From the NCBI GenBank assembly GCA_959606905.1, contig CAUHML010000008.1, positions 1-64,000 on the forward strand: DNA of 64,000 nt. Direction: 5' to 3'. The position numbers and the translations under genes are program-made. Numbering within the stretch: the stretch's first letter is position 1; every line of letters starts with the position of its first letter. This document shows, one piece after another, positions 17,335-26,871 of the stretch. Below the pieces are notes generated by a model. That model had not been told where the DNA came from. It did no database searches and saw only the letters and a list, made by a program, of their open reading frames with translations. The stretch is from an uncultured Bacteroides sp. Its GTDB lineage: Bacteria > Bacteroidota > Bacteroidia > Bacteroidales > Bacteroidaceae.

Positions 17335-17595
17335 TTAAGAATGATGAGGCAATCGCATTTTGATGACACGCCCGACAATAAGAGCTATAATATAGAATAC
17401 GGCAAAACCGATAATAGAAAAAACGAATGGCTTTTGTTCATTGAAGGTACGTCGTGGAGGAATGACAGTGTAAGTTTCTGACGTAACCTGATTGGTTGGC
17501 TGTGTGGCAGGAGAGACCTTTAGTGTTGTTCCTGTTGTTTCCATTTGACAGCTATCTGTTGCAGATATTGTATCCTCTGTTATTTCTGTAAACAT
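17335..17595 (-). CDS. Small single-pass membrane protein, unknown
   Basis: 86 residues. A Thr/Pro-rich hydrophilic N-terminus (about 1-50) is followed by one membrane helix (PFVFSIIGFAVFYIIALIVG) and a basic tail RVIKMRLPHHS, suggesting N-out/C-in insertion. No family recognised. It lies downstream of hmuV but behind a terminator hairpin and its own TACCTTTG promoter (17691-17698), so it is probably a separate gene. Confidence 0.5.
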   Translation of the reverse strand: MFTEITEDTISATDSCQMETTGTTLKVSPATQPTNQVTSETYTVIPPRRTFNEQKPFVFSIIGFAVFYIIALIVGRVIKMRLPHHS

Positions 17596-17690
17596 ATCTT
17601 TTTCCCTTTTTATTTGTATCTGAATTCTTGTAATTGTTATCAGTTATAACATAGTACATAGACTTTTGTTTAAGGGAGCAAAGATTGTTG

Positions 17691-17698
17691 CAAAGGTA
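17691..17698 (-). promoter_or_regulatory. -7 element of the small membrane protein gene
   Basis: TACCTTTG on the minus strand, about 95 bases before the start codon at 17595. The -33 element is not clear. Confidence 0.45.
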
Positions 17699-17830
17699 AT
17701 TAAAAAAGTAAATGATGAATCAAGGGGAGTGCATTCTTTTTAAAAGATTTGATGTAGGTCAATTTTTAAGGCCTTTCTTTCTTGTTGTCTTTTGATAAGA
17801 GTGCCATGTCGTGTGAGTTCTTTAGAGAGT

Positions 17831-17864
17831 TACACGGATAATATTTGTAGGCATTATCCGTGTA
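17831..17864 (-). terminator. Hairpin at the end of the hmu operon
   Basis: TACACGGATAAT/ATTATCCGTGTA, perfect 12-bp stem with a 10-base loop, 18 bases after the hmuV stop codon. No strong T run follows. Confidence 0.6.
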
Positions 17865-17882
17865 GTAGTGTTAGAGTAACAA

Positions 17883-18209
17883 TTATTCGGGTACGTAAAT
17901 TATTTCCCCGTTATCCAATTCATAGGCGATACCGATTTTCTTGCCACGTTTCCCTTCTTTTTTATCCTGGTCCTCCGAAGGAGTATACCGATTGATTTTT
18001 TCTCCTTCTTTGGTGATGATTTCCATATTTTCCTTACCCGGATTTTTCACCATGGTGAAGTCTTCTTGCGAGAATACCTCAGTCATGTTGTAGCGGCTGA
18101 CAAGGGCAACCATTAAAGCTACTGCAAATACCATAGCAACGTCAAACAAGTTGGATACTACGCTGATGGGGTCGGAGTCTTCTTCTTTTCGTAATAGGTT
18201 ATGTTTCAT
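17883..18209 (-). CDS. hmuV: HmuV, DUF2149 membrane protein
   Basis: 108 residues. One membrane helix near the N-terminus (LFDVAMVFAVALMVALVSRY) and a soluble tail. DUF2149 proteins accompany MotA/TolQ/ExbB-like partners, in the place of ExbD/TolR. The start overlaps the hmuU stop by four bases. The symbol follows the Porphyromonas hmuYRSTUV order; HmuV here is not an ABC ATPase. Confidence 0.8.
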   Translation of the reverse strand: MKHNLLRKEEDSDPISVVSNLFDVAMVFAVALMVALVSRYNMTEVFSQEDFTMVKNPGKENMEIITKEGEKINRYTPSEDQDKKEGKRGKKIGIAYELDNGEIIYVPE

Positions 18210-18820
18210 TTCTCAGTAGTTTTAGTAGTACGGTTTTCGTTCAGAAGTTCAGCGATAAATTCGAGATTGGTCATATCTTGCAGATACCAACGTTGCTTAA
18301 CCTGCTGTGTGAGAAACCCGACGGCACCTGCTACCAATCCGACCACGGTCGTGGCAAAGGCAATCTGCATATTATAAGCCATGGAAGCAATATCTCCGCT
18401 TGCCAGTCCGGCCAGGGCAGGGCCCATTGGAATCAAAGTACCCATTAATCCTAAGATAGGACCTAGTTTGGTCAGCGTTTTTGAGATTGCAAGGTCTTTG
18501 TCGGCTGCAATCTCAAAGTTAGCCAATAAACGTTGTACTTGTGCGGGAGTATCACGGGCATCCAGTACCTGACGCATATACATAATAACGAGTGAACGCG
18601 ACTTTTCCGGTAACTTGGAATTTAGTTCTCCTACTGTTTCAGAAGTTAGTTTCCCCAGTTCATTGCGGAGCAAAGCTTCTGTTTTGCGAATGGACATATA
18701 CTGTCCGTAGAAACTGCCTGCAAGTAACAGTGCCCGGCAGAAGAGAATGATTAATAATACGATGACAGGAACAAGTAATCCTGTTGAAATCCAATATAAA
18801 ATATCTGATATAAAGTTCAT
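18206..18820 (-). CDS. hmuU: HmuU, MotA/TolQ/ExbB-like proton channel protein
   Basis: 204 residues. One N-terminal helix and two C-terminal helices with the TolQ/ExbB signature region (LTKLGPILGLMGTLIPMGPAL and AFATTVVGLVAGAVGFLTQQV). Together with HmuV it probably forms a proton-driven motor at the inner membrane that powers haem uptake or HmuS (inference). Confidence 0.85.
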   Translation of the reverse strand: MNFISDILYWISTGLLVPVIVLLIILFCRALLLAGSFYGQYMSIRKTEALLRNELGKLTSETVGELNSKLPEKSRSLVIMYMRQVLDARDTPAQVQRLLANFEIAADKDLAISKTLTKLGPILGLMGTLIPMGPALAGLASGDIASMAYNMQIAFATTVVGLVAGAVGFLTQQVKQRWYLQDMTNLEFIAELLNENRTTKTTEK

Positions 18821-18854
18821 TGTTGTTGATTATTTAATAGGTAATTGATTCTTT

Positions 18855-19556
18855 TTATTGCTTCATGCTTTTCTGTTTGTTTCTGTTCCGAAAGTTCCAC
18901 CAGACAAGACCGATGATTCCACCGGCCAGAGTGATAACCAAAACGCCTGCCAGTGCTTGCCAGTCTATTTCGCTGACACCTGTCGCCGAAGTTCTTCCGT
19001 TGACGGTGGCTACAATTCCTAGGATAGCTACCAGTGCATTAGTGAGGAAGAACAATTCGAGGCGTAATTCCTTCTCCGGTAACAAATAGAGCAATAAATA
19101 TCTGCCGGAAGGAATTGCTATCAGGATAAAACCGGCATAACTCCAGGCTATTGTCTGAAAGGAAATGCCCGGAAAGGCGAATATCAGGTATATTAACCCG
19201 CTGAATAGAACCGGGAATATCAATAATCCAGGAAACCAGCGGAGAAAGCGGTACATCACAATCATACGAGGTTTGACCGGATAATCGTTCGCCACGTGGA
19301 CAGCCAGCATGGCGTAAGCCATTTGCACGCAGACCTCCACACTAAGCAATACAGCTGTATCCAACATCAAAGGTTGATTACTAAGCCAATTTGCTATCTG
19401 GGTTTTAGACTGTTCAATAGCATACGGCCACATTAATCCGGCAAACGCAGCGCAGATAGCGGCGATAACACACACCGCTATTACTTTCCAAAATGTTTGC
19501 TTCAGCAGAAAATTAAATGCTGTCAGAAGCATAAGTACAAGGACAACTGTATTCAT
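18855..19556 (-). CDS. hmuT: HmuT, polytopic membrane protein of the haem operon
   Basis: 233 residues with about six hydrophobic helices, starting at the N-terminus, and a basic end RNRNKQKSMKQ. No enzyme motif recognised. It lies between hmuS and hmuU in the conserved order, so the name rests on position. A permease or anchoring role is possible. Confidence 0.7.
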   Translation of the reverse strand: MNTVVLVLMLLTAFNFLLKQTFWKVIAVCVIAAICAAFAGLMWPYAIEQSKTQIANWLSNQPLMLDTAVLLSVEVCVQMAYAMLAVHVANDYPVKPRMIVMYRFLRWFPGLLIFPVLFSGLIYLIFAFPGISFQTIAWSYAGFILIAIPSGRYLLLYLLPEKELRLELFFLTNALVAILGIVATVNGRTSATGVSEIDWQALAGVLVITLAGGIIGLVWWNFRNRNKQKSMKQ

Positions 19557-19585
19557 TTTTGCTAATTACAAATTATGAGTTACAA

Positions 19586-22500
19586 TTACATTTGGCTGCT
19601 TTTACGGCGTTTGCGTACAAAGAGGATTAAAGCAAGTAGGACAATGATAACAGCAATACCGACAGCTACATTGCTTAATGTATTTGTTTGTTCTTCAGTG
19701 GTCTGGTTCATTTCTTCTTTTTTCATCACTACTCCTTTGTCATTTCCGCTTGCTTTTGCTTCACGGATTTTGGAGATATTCTCTTTGTATTGTGCGGCTG
19801 TTGGCGCATCTGCTTTAGAAGCAATATAATCGCGTAGTTTTGCATTGTCGCAGACGAAGCCCGAACAGGACGGACGATAATTGTTGACTATCTCCGTATG
19901 TAACTTACTCAATTCTGCTACTTGTTCTTCGCTGGCTTTCCATAATCCTTTGCGGGCACTTTCGAGCATGACAGCCGTCATTTCCTCGAGAGCGGCAGGA
20001 TTCTGTTGTTCAAAGTATTTCTTTACTCCCAAGTTAAGCTCGTCTTTTACATATACATTATAGATATTATCCCAAAGTTCTTTATCAATGGCGGCAGTTT
20101 TCATCACATTCCAACCATAAGTGTTGGTGATAACTTCTGCAAATTCACTCGCAGAAGAAGCTCCTCCTTTCATTTTCTCTTTAATATAGACCGGATTGAG
20201 AATAGTCGTACGACTTTCTACACCGACAGCTTCTTTAAGTTCCTGCATTTTCATGTTATTACGATTGCGATAGTCGCTGAGGTAAGCGTCCGGATCTTTA
20301 CCGGTCACATTGCGAACGGCAAGATTCATGCCTCCCATAAACTCATATACATGGTCAAGGCTTAAGGCACCCCAAGTATTGCTTTGACGTGGCTGTACTA
20401 CTACATCTGTACGTGTCAATGCTGCTTCAAAAGCAAATTTTTGGAAAACTTCCCAGTTCTTTTCACTACCGTAATAAGCTCCCATATTATTGAGATAGGT
20501 AGTAGCAAGTTCCGATTCATTTTCCCAACGGTCACCGGATTCCACCATTTCCTGAATACCGGTACCGTACATACCGTTTATTCCTCCGAATATGCGGAAA
20601 GTTGAAATCTCCCGGGCGTCTTTCGGGCTCAATCCTTTTTCTGTCAATACCCGTTCAGCCTCAATTACACTTGTCGCTACTTGGTTCTCGTATTTATCAT
20701 CTTTGGCACCGGCAGCCATTTCTACCGCACGGTTAATCAGGAAAAGACGGGAGGCGGCAAGGTCACGAAGTTGTCCGGAGGTCTGAACTACCACATCAAT
20801 ACGCGGACGACCCAGTTCTGCCGAAGGAATCAATTTTAAATCGCTGACACGGCCGAAAGCATCACGAACAGGTTCTACACCAAGCATATAAAGGACTTGA
20901 GCAATCGTTGCTCCCCCGGTCTCGATGAACTCGGAGGACCAGAGTGTATAGCTTACTTTCCGTGGTATAGAATCGTTATGACGTTGTTTGTACGTATCAA
21001 TCGTTTGTTTGGCTAAAGCAATCCCTTTTTCCCATGCCGATTCAGTAGGAGTCGCTTCAGCGTTGATAGCGTACATATTGCGTCCGGTAGGCAATGTATT
21101 CGGATTAGCTATGGGGTCACCTCCCGGGGTAGGGGTGGTGTAGCCTCCTTTCAATGCATTCATCAGACTAGCCAGTTCTTCTTCAGGACTTGTCAAAAGT
21201 GCATTTTTATAGTTTCCTATATTCTTAATAGTGCGTTCCACTTCTGTGACAGCCAAAGAAAACTCTATATCTTCTTTGCTATACTCTTTAGGAGCTTTTC
21301 CCATAGCAGTCATCATACCCGACATACCAGGCATACTTTGCGGTTTTCCGGACTTTTCGTTCTTCTCCGGTTTACCGGAAGAAACTTCGTTCGCTTCAGC
21401 TTTTTCTTTATCAGCCTTCATGGCAGCTTCCATTTTCTTTATGGCTTCCGGACTTGCTCCCATCGATTTAGCCATTTCCATAGCTTTTCCCGGATCCATG
21501 TTAGTGCCCATTTTCTTCATGGCTTCTTTCATGCTTTCGGAAATTTTCTCATGAGGGGACTTTTCACTTTGCTGTGCAGGATGTCCTCCCATTTTCTTGT
21601 TCTTATCATCTTTATCTTGTTTGGCTGCGGCAGCCATCATCATCGCCATCATTCCTTTCGGAGCATTCCGGTCAGCTTCTATTTGGCGTGCTTTAGCCAG
21701 TTCCTGAGGAGTAATTCCGGCAGTACGGCAGATCAGTTCGTCTGTTGCCTGTGCAGGATTGGTTATCAGCTTTTCTACTAACTGGCGGGCAGGATTTAGA
21801 TATTGCTGTGTAAAAAGACTCCGGTGTTTGTTGATAGCGTTCGTTGCTTTTCCACGTTGCTTGTCAAGAGCCAAAAGGCTGTATGCGATAGGTTCTGTTG
21901 CCATTGCGTAAACAGAAGAAGTAATCCGTTCCGGTTCATACGGAACACCCATAGTATAAAGTTGCCCGGTGATTTTTTCTGTGGCCAATTCTTCGGCGAA
22001 GTTTTCTATACGGGCGATTTCATCCTCTGTATAAGGCTTGTTGGTGATGCTGTCTAGACCTAAATCTCGGTGGATTCCCATTTTTACTGTCAATGCTTTG
22101 ATGGCCAGCGATTCCTGCTCTTTATTCTCTTTTGCGGAGTTATTGTAAATCTTGATTTTCTCCATAAGCTCACGATAGATACCGCGCACGCTACTTTCGA
22201 GGAAAGGAGGAGTAAGGTAAGATTGCAGTGTCGCATACGAACGGCGTTTTGCCATCATTCCTTCACCTACATTTCCGATAGAATAGAGATAAAAGTGAGG
22301 AACAGTTCCGACCAGACGGTCCGGCCAGTCATTGCTGCATAGGGCAACTTGTTTTTTAGGAGTGAATTCCAAACTGCCATGTGTTCCGAAATGAATGAGT
22401 GCATCAGCTTTGAAACCGTGCTGCATCCATAAATAAGAAGCGATATAAGTATGCGGAGGAGCAGCGTTCGTTCCATGAACTACCTGAAAAGAATTGTCTC

Positions 22501-23992
22501 CACTTCCTGCTGCATTCTGTGGCATTAACACGATATTACCGAACTGTAACCGGGCTACGCCCAAACATCCGTCCGAAGTGACCATATAGTTTCCGGGAAA
22601 CTCTCCGTCGGCAGCAACGACTTCTGCATATTTTTCAGGACGAAGCGATTCTTTCACCCAGCTTTCATATTGTTCTTTTGTAATTAATTCCGGATTTCCG
22701 TTTTTCATGAACTCGTCAAAAGCCCCCTCTGCATACGAGTTGAATACTGCACCTTGTGCTTGTATCATTTTTGCAAGTTCTTGTGCATTGGCAGGAAGTC
22801 CTGACACATTATAACCTTCCTGTTTCATGCGAAGCAAGAGATTGTAGAGCGAAGGTACTACTTCCATTCCGGCAGCCGTCAAGGCATTTTGTCCCGGTCC
22901 TTTGTAATAGTAGATAGCAACCTTTTTGTCTTTATTAGGCTTTGTTTTCAGATTCAGATAGTTGTTGATAGTGGAAACGAATGTTTTCAGTCGTTCGGGA
23001 ATGGCGTATGAGTGGCGTAATCCTTCTTTGTCTTCATATTGTGCAAAAAGGGCAAAGGGGCGGATAGCACCATCTATTTCCGGTGTCACAATGCTTTGTG
23101 ACATAAAACCACCGGACATACCCAACGGATCGTTTTCCCATTCATCCACAAGGCTGTTGATCGTGAGTGGGGCAAAAAGCAGAATATTCTTAGTTTTCAG
23201 ATAATCTACCATTCTATCCCCCATGCGTCCGTGAGCCATATTAATAACAGCGTCAGGCTGCACTTCATCAATAAACGACATGAATCTTGTCATTGACTGA
23301 ACCGGATAAACGTTGTAGCCTTCTTTTTCGAGAGCTTTGATGAGGTCGGTAGCATCTGCCATTTGTCCGGTAATTATAATTCTTCGAGCTCCTTCTTTGT
23401 AGAGGTTGTTGTCTTTCATAAATTTCTCATAGTCGGTAACTGTGAGAAATTCCAGCTCATCGTCCGGATTACTGATTCCGGCATGATACAACATATCGCT
23501 CGGCCTTTCTACCGGGTCTTCCATTTCAGTTGTGGAATATGTTTTTCCATCAATGGCTTTACGGATGTAGTTCAACATATTCCTGTAGTTTGTTTTTCCG
23601 CCATTGCTCAGATAGTGGCGTATCAGATTCTGTTGTACACTATCGAGGTTACAGATATTGTTGGTAGGATTGGTGGCCATTGATGTGTACACAGGGACAC
23701 CTTTGTCTGCTGCCTGCTGTATTTGCTGACGCTGTTCTTCAACGATACGCAGTCCCATGCCGTTAACAAATACCATATCATAATTTGACAGGCGGTCGAG
23801 GTTGGCAAGCGATACTTCGCTGAGTTTGATGAATGAATTGTCATTTGCTTTCGATATGCTTCCCTGCTGTATGGTCTGGAAGTTGACGAAAGCAATCTTT
23901 GTGGCGCTGAACCAGGCATTCCAGATAGATATGCCTATCAGGACGGCTGCAACGATGCACACACCTAAGATGATTTTACTTTTCTTTTTCAT
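19586..23992 (-). CDS. hmuS: HmuS, CobN-like haem-processing chelatase
   Basis: 1468 residues, CobN/magnesium-chelatase H subunit family. An N-terminal membrane anchor (about 7-29) and a C-terminal helix (VAVGIAVIIVLLALILFVRK) place the large domain outside the cytoplasm. The conserved block IHFGTHGSLEFTPKK is present. A Lys/Met-rich, low-complexity insertion lies at about 780-930 and separates the family domains. HmuS proteins of Bacteroidetes have been reported to remove iron from haem under anaerobic conditions; that activity is family knowledge, not visible here. It follows hmuR by 39 bases. Confidence 0.88.
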   Translation of the reverse strand: MKKKSKIILGVCIVAAVLIGISIWNAWFSATKIAFVNFQTIQQGSISKANDNSFIKLSEVSLANLDRLSNYDMVFVNGMGLRIVEEQRQQIQQAADKGVPVYTSMATNPTNNICNLDSVQQNLIRHYLSNGGKTNYRNMLNYIRKAIDGKTYSTTEMEDPVERPSDMLYHAGISNPDDELEFLTVTDYEKFMKDNNLYKEGARRIIITGQMADATDLIKALEKEGYNVYPVQSMTRFMSFIDEVQPDAVINMAHGRMGDRMVDYLKTKNILLFAPLTINSLVDEWENDPLGMSGGFMSQSIVTPEIDGAIRPFALFAQYEDKEGLRHSYAIPERLKTFVSTINNYLNLKTKPNKDKKVAIYYYKGPGQNALTAAGMEVVPSLYNLLLRMKQEGYNVSGLPANAQELAKMIQAQGAVFNSYAEGAFDEFMKNGNPELITKEQYESWVKESLRPEKYAEVVAADGEFPGNYMVTSDGCLGVARLQFGNIVLMPQNAAGSGDNSFQVVHGTNAAPPHTYIASYLWMQHGFKADALIHFGTHGSLEFTPKKQVALCSNDWPDRLVGTVPHFYLYSIGNVGEGMMAKRRSYATLQSYLTPPFLESSVRGIYRELMEKIKIYNNSAKENKEQESLAIKALTVKMGIHRDLGLDSITNKPYTEDEIARIENFAEELATEKITGQLYTMGVPYEPERITSSVYAMATEPIAYSLLALDKQRGKATNAINKHRSLFTQQYLNPARQLVEKLITNPAQATDELICRTAGITPQELAKARQIEADRNAPKGMMAMMMAAAAKQDKDDKNKKMGGHPAQQSEKSPHEKISESMKEAMKKMGTNMDPGKAMEMAKSMGASPEAIKKMEAAMKADKEKAEANEVSSGKPEKNEKSGKPQSMPGMSGMMTAMGKAPKEYSKEDIEFSLAVTEVERTIKNIGNYKNALLTSPEEELASLMNALKGGYTTPTPGGDPIANPNTLPTGRNMYAINAEATPTESAWEKGIALAKQTIDTYKQRHNDSIPRKVSYTLWSSEFIETGGATIAQVLYMLGVEPVRDAFGRVSDLKLIPSAELGRPRIDVVVQTSGQLRDLAASRLFLINRAVEMAAGAKDDKYENQVATSVIEAERVLTEKGLSPKDAREISTFRIFGGINGMYGTGIQEMVESGDRWENESELATTYLNNMGAYYGSEKNWEVFQKFAFEAALTRTDVVVQPRQSNTWGALSLDHVYEFMGGMNLAVRNVTGKDPDAYLSDYRNRNNMKMQELKEAVGVESRTTILNPVYIKEKMKGGASSASEFAEVITNTYGWNVMKTAAIDKELWDNIYNVYVKDELNLGVKKYFEQQNPAALEEMTAVMLESARKGLWKASEEQVAELSKLHTEIVNNYRPSCSGFVCDNAKLRDYIASKADAPTAAQYKENISKIREAKASGNDKGVVMKKEEMNQTTEEQTNTLSNVAVGIAVIIVLLALILFVRKRRKSSQM

Positions 23993-24031
23993 TTCTCTTA
24001 TTTTTAGCTTTGTATGTAGTTTTATTGTTGT

Positions 24032-26173
24032 TTATTTTTTGAAGAACCGATCTATATCCAACGAAAGACCTAGTGTCAGATTAGCTCCTGTCGTAGTGGG
24101 TGAATTGAAATAATAATAATCCGGTACATAGTTAAACAAGTTATTAATAGCCAGATTCATATTCACACCTTTGAATACTCCCACCGAGAAGGTTAAATCC
24201 CAAATCATATATCCCGGGTACGTAACAGCAGTGCTTCCGGCAGCAGGGTTGTTGAAGCTATCGTTGTATACGTTTGTTTTTACTTCTGACAAGATGCGTC
24301 CGTTGAGTGAATAATTGAAATCTACTTTATCTAGGTTTTCGCCCCAGTCTACTCTTACAGTTGCCGTATGCGGGCGCGTATCTGTGAATTTTTTCTGCCC
24401 GTCACGCATAAATTCATGGATGTAAGTGTATGACATACGAAATCCTAATCCACAGGGGTATTTGGCAGAGATGTTAGCGTCCACTCCTGCAATGTCCACT
24501 TTGTCGGTATTGGTATATATTTGTCCTTTGGGATCATCGCTGTAAACTGTGTTAATACGGTTGTGTACCAGATTATAATATCCTGTTACAGAAAAATTGT
24601 AACGGTTTTTTGTGTACTCGGCAGACAGGGAGAAGTTGTGGCTTGTTTCTGATTTAAGATCAGGATTTCCATAAATCATCATCATGTTTGCCATATTGAA
24701 CACCATATACATTTCTTTTAAAGTCGGTGAACGGAATCCTTGTGAATAAGAACCTCTCAATGAACAGTTACCAATCTTATACATCATTCCCAAATGCGGG
24801 GATAAATGACGAACATTGGAATCAGAGAAATAATCGAACCGTAATCCGGCGATTACATTTAGTCTTTCAGTCGGATTCCAGTCGAATTGTCCGAAAGCAT
24901 CTGCTGTATGCATGATATAGTTAGCGTTATCAGTGAATTGGTAAGACATCAGATAATCGCGAAGGTAATCGGCTCCGACAGTCAACGTATGTTTTTCATT
25001 GAAAGTGTAATTATAAAGAGCGTGTACATTATGCTGCACATTGCTATAATCACGTACATCATTTTTATAGAGTACCTGGTAATCACTTTTGTCATATTGG
25101 TCGAAAGTGTAACCGACTTCAAGATTACTTAATGTGTTGAATGTATAATTTGCTTTTAGCCCACCGTTGAAATCCCGGTATCTGTCTTGAGTGTCTCCCG
25201 GTTTATTACGTTCACGGAAATAATACCCGGCTCTTGCGGTCAGTTTAAGTGTTTCCAATGGGTGATAGATCAGCCGTTCCTTGAAGTTCCATACTCGGCT
25301 TCCGAATACAGTTGAGAAATCTCCCGGATTATCTACGCCATACGTATCTACATTATTATATTGTACATTGGTCAGGCTGTTGAATTTACCTGCATTGAAT
25401 CCCACAGTACCGCCATATCGATGGTCATTGTGCTCGGAGAAGCGTGAATTAAGATTTAAATTCCATGGGTCATCCGATTCGCGTGTAATGATGTTGATAA
25501 CCCCTCCGATAGCGCTTGAACCGTAAAGGGTGGATGCTGCACCTTTCACAATCTCGATGCGTTCTACATTATCAAGGTTCAGACGGTCGTAGTCTACGTT
25601 ATTTAGCGTTTCACCGGCCAAACGTTCCCCGTCTACAAGAAATAATACAGAGTTTCCGCCGAAGCCTTGCATATTGATAGAGGTTTGCTGGTCCATAGCA
25701 AAAGTGAATTCAATGCCGGGAAGTTCAGTCTTTAACAAGTCGGCTACATTATTGGCATTTACCTTTTTAATATCTTCCGAGGTAATCACCCGTGTAATGA
25801 TAGGTGCATCTTTCAGCAGTTTGGGAGTACGGGTACCGGTAACTACTACCGTTCCTAAGTCAAATTGATCTTCGGATAGACGGAAACTTAGTTTTTTGTT
25901 TTCGTCCGTTGTGAATTTCTTTTCTGCTGTTTGATAACCTACGTAAGAGGCGGTAATGATATACACGCCAGTTCCGGGTAGTTGCAATGTATATGTTCCG
26001 TCGGATGTGGTGACGGCTCCAGTTCCTTTTCCTTTTATAGAGATTGTGGCGCCGGGAAGGGGTCCCCCGTTTGTATCAGTTACACGTCCGCTGACATAAT
26101 TACTGGATTGTTGTGCAAATGTGGAGCAAGTTGCTATAAAGGAAAATAATAATATTATAAATGTAGGTTTCAT
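24032..26173 (-). CDS. hmuR: HmuR, TonB-dependent haem receptor
   Basis: 713 residues. Signal peptide (LLFSFIATCSTFAQQ), an N-terminal carboxypeptidase-regulatory beta domain (about 25-110), the plug (about 115-225) and a 22-strand barrel ending in FF-K. The barrel carries the haem-receptor pair FRSPTLKEMY and YGNPDLKSE, corresponding to the FRAP/NPDL motifs of haem transporters. It takes haem from HmuY through the outer membrane. It lies between hmuY and hmuS with short gaps. Confidence 0.92.
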   Translation of the reverse strand: MKPTFIILLFSFIATCSTFAQQSSNYVSGRVTDTNGGPLPGATISIKGKGTGAVTTSDGTYTLQLPGTGVYIITASYVGYQTAEKKFTTDENKKLSFRLSEDQFDLGTVVVTGTRTPKLLKDAPIITRVITSEDIKKVNANNVADLLKTELPGIEFTFAMDQQTSINMQGFGGNSVLFLVDGERLAGETLNNVDYDRLNLDNVERIEIVKGAASTLYGSSAIGGVINIITRESDDPWNLNLNSRFSEHNDHRYGGTVGFNAGKFNSLTNVQYNNVDTYGVDNPGDFSTVFGSRVWNFKERLIYHPLETLKLTARAGYYFRERNKPGDTQDRYRDFNGGLKANYTFNTLSNLEVGYTFDQYDKSDYQVLYKNDVRDYSNVQHNVHALYNYTFNEKHTLTVGADYLRDYLMSYQFTDNANYIMHTADAFGQFDWNPTERLNVIAGLRFDYFSDSNVRHLSPHLGMMYKIGNCSLRGSYSQGFRSPTLKEMYMVFNMANMMMIYGNPDLKSETSHNFSLSAEYTKNRYNFSVTGYYNLVHNRINTVYSDDPKGQIYTNTDKVDIAGVDANISAKYPCGLGFRMSYTYIHEFMRDGQKKFTDTRPHTATVRVDWGENLDKVDFNYSLNGRILSEVKTNVYNDSFNNPAAGSTAVTYPGYMIWDLTFSVGVFKGVNMNLAINNLFNYVPDYYYFNSPTTTGANLTLGLSLDIDRFFKK

Positions 26174-26190
26174 TCTTTGTTATTGTTTTC

Positions 26191-26862
26191 TTAGTTATTT
26201 TCTTCGAAATCAAATGGATATAGGAAGTCGAAGTCGATGTATCCCTTTATACCTTTGGCATTGGTATAGTTGGTAAAACGAATGGCTGCATAGGTGTTGT
26301 CTTTCAGTCGTATCAGGTAGACCTGATTGGACATTGTGTAGATAGGTGGCATAGTCGAAGTATCTACATTCAGCCAGGTGGATAGGATACTGTTATAATA
26401 AGAGTCGGTATAGACAATGTTTCCTTCCATCATGCCGGACATATCAATAGCAATTTTGTCCGTTGTCCATTCATCTTTAACAAAGTCTTTGTCATCAGGC
26501 AATTTTCCGTTTGCTTTCAGGGCATCAAAACTTGTGTAGCTCGTTTGGTAAGCTGCCCCTTCATTCGTTTTTATATCATAGCGATGAATGGCGATATCCC
26601 AATTATCGGGTATTTCGCTTTCATATTCTTTCCCGATTTTGACTGTGGTAACTTTACGACCGGAAAAATCAATATATGCCCACTCTGTGTACTCAACAGT
26701 TTTGATTTGTGAGAAACTATTTTCTTTGATTTCCATTTCAGTTTCTGTGGGGGCGTCATAAATATTCTCAAATAATCCATTACAAGCTGAGAGCGACATA
26801 GCCGCTCCCAGTATCATTGTATATTTAAAAATAGTGTTATTGCTTCTTTTCATTTCTTTCAT
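26191..26862 (-). CDS. hmuY: HmuY-like haem-binding lipoprotein
   Basis: 223 residues. Signal peptide with lipobox LSACN; the mature part carries the HmuY hallmark NWDIAIHRYDIKTNEGA and an all-beta fold. HmuY in Porphyromonas binds haem through two His; Bacteroides versions often use other ligands (His and Met residues are visible here at several places). It would pass haem to HmuR. The start could also be the second Met at 26853. Confidence 0.88.
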   Translation of the reverse strand: MKEMKRSNNTIFKYTMILGAAMSLSACNGLFENIYDAPTETEMEIKENSFSQIKTVEYTEWAYIDFSGRKVTTVKIGKEYESEIPDNWDIAIHRYDIKTNEGAAYQTSYTSFDALKANGKLPDDKDFVKDEWTTDKIAIDMSGMMEGNIVYTDSYYNSILSTWLNVDTSTMPPIYTMSNQVYLIRLKDNTYAAIRFTNYTNAKGIKGYIDFDFLYPFDFEENN

Positions 26863-26871
26863 TTAGATTGT

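Noticed and set aside
17883..18209. HmuV as an ABC transporter ATPase, as the letter V would suggest by analogy with other haem systems.
   Set aside because: No Walker A/B or signature motif is present; the sequence is a short DUF2149-type membrane protein.
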